In this document: positions 62,073 through 64,000 of the stretch, piece after piece
How the letters are laid out: each line of letters opens with the position of its first letter
Numbering within the stretch: the first letter of the stretch is position 1
Source: DATBGO01 sp963695645
GTDB lineage: Bacteria; Actinomycetota; Actinomycetes; Streptosporangiales; Streptosporangiaceae
DNA: 64,000 nt
Reading direction: 5' to 3'
NCBI GenBank assembly: GCA_963695645.1
Contig: CAVOHC010000014.1
Span: 15,682 to 79,681 of the forward strand
Position numbers and translations under genes: made by a program
Notes under the pieces: generated by a model
What the model was told of the DNA's origin: nothing
Database searches by the model: none
Seen by the model: the letters and a program-made list of their open reading frames with translations, nothing else

Positions 62073-63113
62073 CTATTGATCTGGTCGGTCGATACGCGAT
62101 AGCCCCCGCTGGATCATGAACTCAACCGCCTTGTTCATATTGGTCGGCGTGACAGTCTTGCCAGGGTGAGCTGCGGGCCATACACGCAGCAACTCATCCA
62201 CGAATCCCTGGCCGACATCTGCCACGCCAGAGAAGTCGACTTCGACAGTGTCAAAGTCGACATCCAGCCCTTCCAGCAGCCGCCTCGCTTCACTACGTGA
62301 CACGAAGACCGTTCCAATCTCGAAGAGCTTGACCACCGGCCGCGTCCGAACGAACGCATGGTCCTGGGTGAACTCCTGGAAGAGGCCTGGGAGCGTCCGG
62401 TCAGTCTGCGGATCAATCTGGCACACCACAGATGTCCCCTGGGCAGCCGGAACCACCCCCAGCGCCGTGTCACGACGGAGGTTGTCTACTGTCCAGCGCA
62501 CTCCTGATGACGTCAATCGAAACAGATCCACCGCCTTCGAGGTAAAGAAGATTCCCTCTCCCGTGTGTCGCAGTCGGTCAGTGGTCCTCTTTCCCTTAGA
62601 CAACTCCTGGACGGCCTCGAAATCGCTTGCAAGCCGTAGCCCTTCGCGAAGCTTCAGGAACGCCCCAACACCGTAATCCCTCACCTCGAAAGTCCATTGA
62701 CCTGCGTCAGTCCACCAGCTGATTACGACACTCTCGCTACCCGAATGATCAATAGCGTTGTTCAACATCTCCGTGAAGGCGTAGCCGATGAGCCGGCCAG
62801 CGGGGCTTTCTCGGTCTAGGCCTACATCTTCGGCCACGCGGCGCCATACCACATCTTCGGAGAGGCCAAGCAGCGTGAGCTCGTTATGCCACGAGGGTTC
62901 AGCGTTCATGATCGCCGTCAGCGGGTCCTGGGGCAACGTGCGGCGTGCCACTGCCGCCCGCACGGCCTCCAGATCGAACAGCCGGTGCCCGCCAAGAGTT
63001 CTTGATGATGGGATAATTCCGGCATCGGCCAGCTGCCGGATCCTGGTCGCAGACAGGCCAAGTTCGCGTGCGACTTCGGCGATCCTGACCGGACCCTCGG
63101 CTGACTCCGCCAT
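62073..63113 (-). CDS. MerR-type HTH / GHKL ATPase / DUF4325 regulator
   Basis: 346 residues. N-terminal MerR-like helix-turn-helix 8-60 (RIAEVARELGLSATRIRQLADAGIIP then GHRLFDLEAVRAAV). Middle: GHKL ATPase with EMLNNAIDHSGSESVVISWW (N box), VRDYGVGAF (G1) and RLRHTGEGIFFTSKAVDLF (G2). End: a STAS-like DUF4325 domain (FVSRSEARRLLEGLDVDFDTVEVDFSGVADVGQGFVDELLRV). GC and codon use are lower than in neighbours, suggesting transfer. Direct repeats upstream may be its own operator. Function unknown. Confidence 0.85.
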   Translation of the reverse strand: MAESAEGPVRIAEVARELGLSATRIRQLADAGIIPSSRTLGGHRLFDLEAVRAAVARRTLPQDPLTAIMNAEPSWHNELTLLGLSEDVVWRRVAEDVGLDRESPAGRLIGYAFTEMLNNAIDHSGSESVVISWWTDAGQWTFEVRDYGVGAFLKLREGLRLASDFEAVQELSKGKRTTDRLRHTGEGIFFTSKAVDLFRLTSSGVRWTVDNLRRDTALGVVPAAQGTSVVCQIDPQTDRTLPGLFQEFTQDHAFVRTRPVVKLFEIGTVFVSRSEARRLLEGLDVDFDTVEVDFSGVADVGQGFVDELLRVWPAAHPGKTVTPTNMNKAVEFMIQRGLSRIDRPDQ

Positions 63114-63144
63114 CCCTGCCCCCGGAAGAAACCTAAACTTGCAC

Positions 63145-63186
63145 TGTAGATTCTAGCAGAAAAACTACCGTAGAGGTGTAGATTCT
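63145..63186. promoter_or_regulatory. Direct repeats upstream of the MerR/GHKL gene
   Basis: TGTAGATTCT at 63145-63154 and again at 63177-63186, 32 bp apart (three helical turns), in an AT-rich stretch 32-73 bp before the start codon. Likely binding sites of the MerR-like domain. Confidence 0.55.
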
Positions 63187-63432
63187 CTTGTTGCGATACG
63201 CGCCCCACGGCGGACAGCTACCCCAGGACGATCCGGGGCTTAGCCTCAGCTGTCCGCCTTGATGGGCTCTGTCGGGGCCCACTCATCGCCGCCTGATGCT
63301 CTCCGATCAAGCTGCTACAGGCTAAGGGCGAGGCCGGGCTGGATCACTACCAGGTCCGCTCCTGGCGGGCCTGCTTGCATCTCTTCGGAGGTGGCGTTCT
63401 TGACCCGGGCGCTAAAGGCCCCCGCGCTGCGC

Positions 63433-63624
63433 GAGTCGGTGTGGGACCTGGAGTCGGGCGAGTCGGCGCTCAGCCCGCTCACCGGCCACGACGGCCCGGT
63501 GCACGCGGTGGCGGTCGCTAAGCGGCAGGGCCGGCCGGTCATCGTCTCCGGCAGCGGCGACGGGACGGTGCGGGTGTGGGACCTGGAGTCGGGCGAGCCG
63601 CGCGGACGCCCGGTGTTATCGGCC
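63433..63624 (+). pseudogene. WD40-repeat relic
   Basis: In one frame: SVWDLESGESALSPLTGHDG, PVHAVAVAKRQGRPVIVSGS, GDGTVRVWDLESGEPRGRPV. That is about one and a half WD40 blades (x-V-W-D-L-E-S-G...L-T-G-H...V-x-A-V...I-V-S-G-S-x-D-x-T-V-R-V-W-D), with nothing matching before or after, so it is a fragment of a larger WD40 gene. No promoter or start. Confidence 0.75.
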
Positions 63625-64000
63625 TATTTATCTGGGCGCGGATCGTTGATCAACTGCAACGCTCTTTCGTGATGAGTTAGCCCGGGTCGGCCACCCGGCT
63701 TTCAGGATCGCGAAGACATCCGAGGCAGTATGCATGCAGGGCGCTGTCAGCCAGTAGCCGGCGGCGGCCAGACGTCGGTTCCGTGGGGGCTATCACGGAG
63801 CGTTATTGATTCGGTCGGCCCCGGCGGGCGCCGGGGTCGCGCATATCGCCGAGTATGGATTCCTATCAGTCCGGTAGATTTAGGCGCTGCTTGGCGCGCA
63901 GAATGCCTGTTTATGCGTGGCTGGAAGCGCGCTGCCGGTGACCGGCGGCCCGGCCACGCCCAGCAACGACTCCGTTGCGGGCGTTCACGCTGGCCGCCGG
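63625..64000. other. Right-edge region without recognisable gene
   Basis: No protein-like frame on either strand. CCCCGGC/GCCGGGG with loop GGGC (63819-63836) forms a compact hairpin that could end a transcript. The stretch may be part of the flank of the WD40 relic. Confidence 0.55.

Overview
The window is very GC-rich DNA from a chromosome, with GTG and TTG starts, 4-bp stop/start overlaps and purine-rich ribosome sites. A WhiB-family regulator with the WhiB7 signature, an Acg-type nitroreductase, DUF4232, DUF1059, SnoaL and many TetR-type genes point to an actinomycete (Actinomycetota). The genus cannot be read from the sequence. I see no rRNA, tRNA, CRISPR array, prophage or intact insertion sequence.

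Layout. 1-10.4 kb: the 5' two thirds of kdpD (runs off the left edge), a sulfotransferase, a VOC protein, otsA flanked by two unrelated 13-bp tandem repeats, a repeat-bearing small protein, whiB7, a small UspA-like protein, an Acg-like flavoprotein with a DosR-box-like site, an ASCH protein and a hypothetical. 10.6-16.9 kb: amidase, FAD-linked oxidase, secreted DUF4232 protein, quinone-reductase-like MDR, Nudix hydrolase. 16.9-21.4 kb: a scrambled duplication: cupin and tetR, an AraC relic, a RelE/ParE-type toxin-antitoxin pair, a Phd/PIN pair, and a secreted cupredoxin-like gene; fragments of the cupin, tetR and cupredoxin genes occur twice in the same order. 22-32.4 kb: amidohydrolase, DUF1059-SnoaL pair, 19-bp repeats, a membrane glycosyltransferase, then a leftward kdp operon (leader peptide-kdpF-A-B-C-E) from which kdpD is missing, and a HAD phosphatase. 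32.5-44.7 kb: an extracellular-polysaccharide region with a large secreted deacetylase carrying three near-identical 771-bp modules, a UDP-sugar dehydrogenase, a hyaluronan-synthase-like GT2, a lyase-deacetylase fusion and a LamG protein. 44.7-51.3 kb: alpha/beta hydrolase, hypothetical, SDR with divergent tetR, TPP enzyme, nucleotide-sugar 4-epimerase. 51.5-62.0 kb: a chemosensory operon (mcp-cheW-cheA/REC-cheB-cheR plus a displaced TPR domain) followed by a receiver-PIG-L deacetylase fusion, an ATP-grasp ligase and a GT4 glycosyltransferase. 62.1-64 kb: a MerR-HTH/GHKL-ATPase/DUF4325 regulator and a WD40 relic.

How the genes may work together. The Kdp genes form a high-affinity K+ uptake system with the sensor moved about 24 kb from its regulator. 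The 36.6-44.7 kb genes look like a precursor-synthase-editing-export set for a uronate-containing aminoglycan. The most unusual region is 51.5-62.0 kb: a complete chemosensory core without flagellar genes or a separate CheY, next to an enzyme whose own receiver domain could serve as the CheA target. I infer that it may control production of a deacetylated, ligase-modified glycoside rather than motility.

A recurring trait is minisatellites (13, 15, 18, 19, 21 and 27 bp) at gene ends and inside coding linkers. One 27-bp unit shortened to 26 bp appears to have split a CheR-TPR gene.
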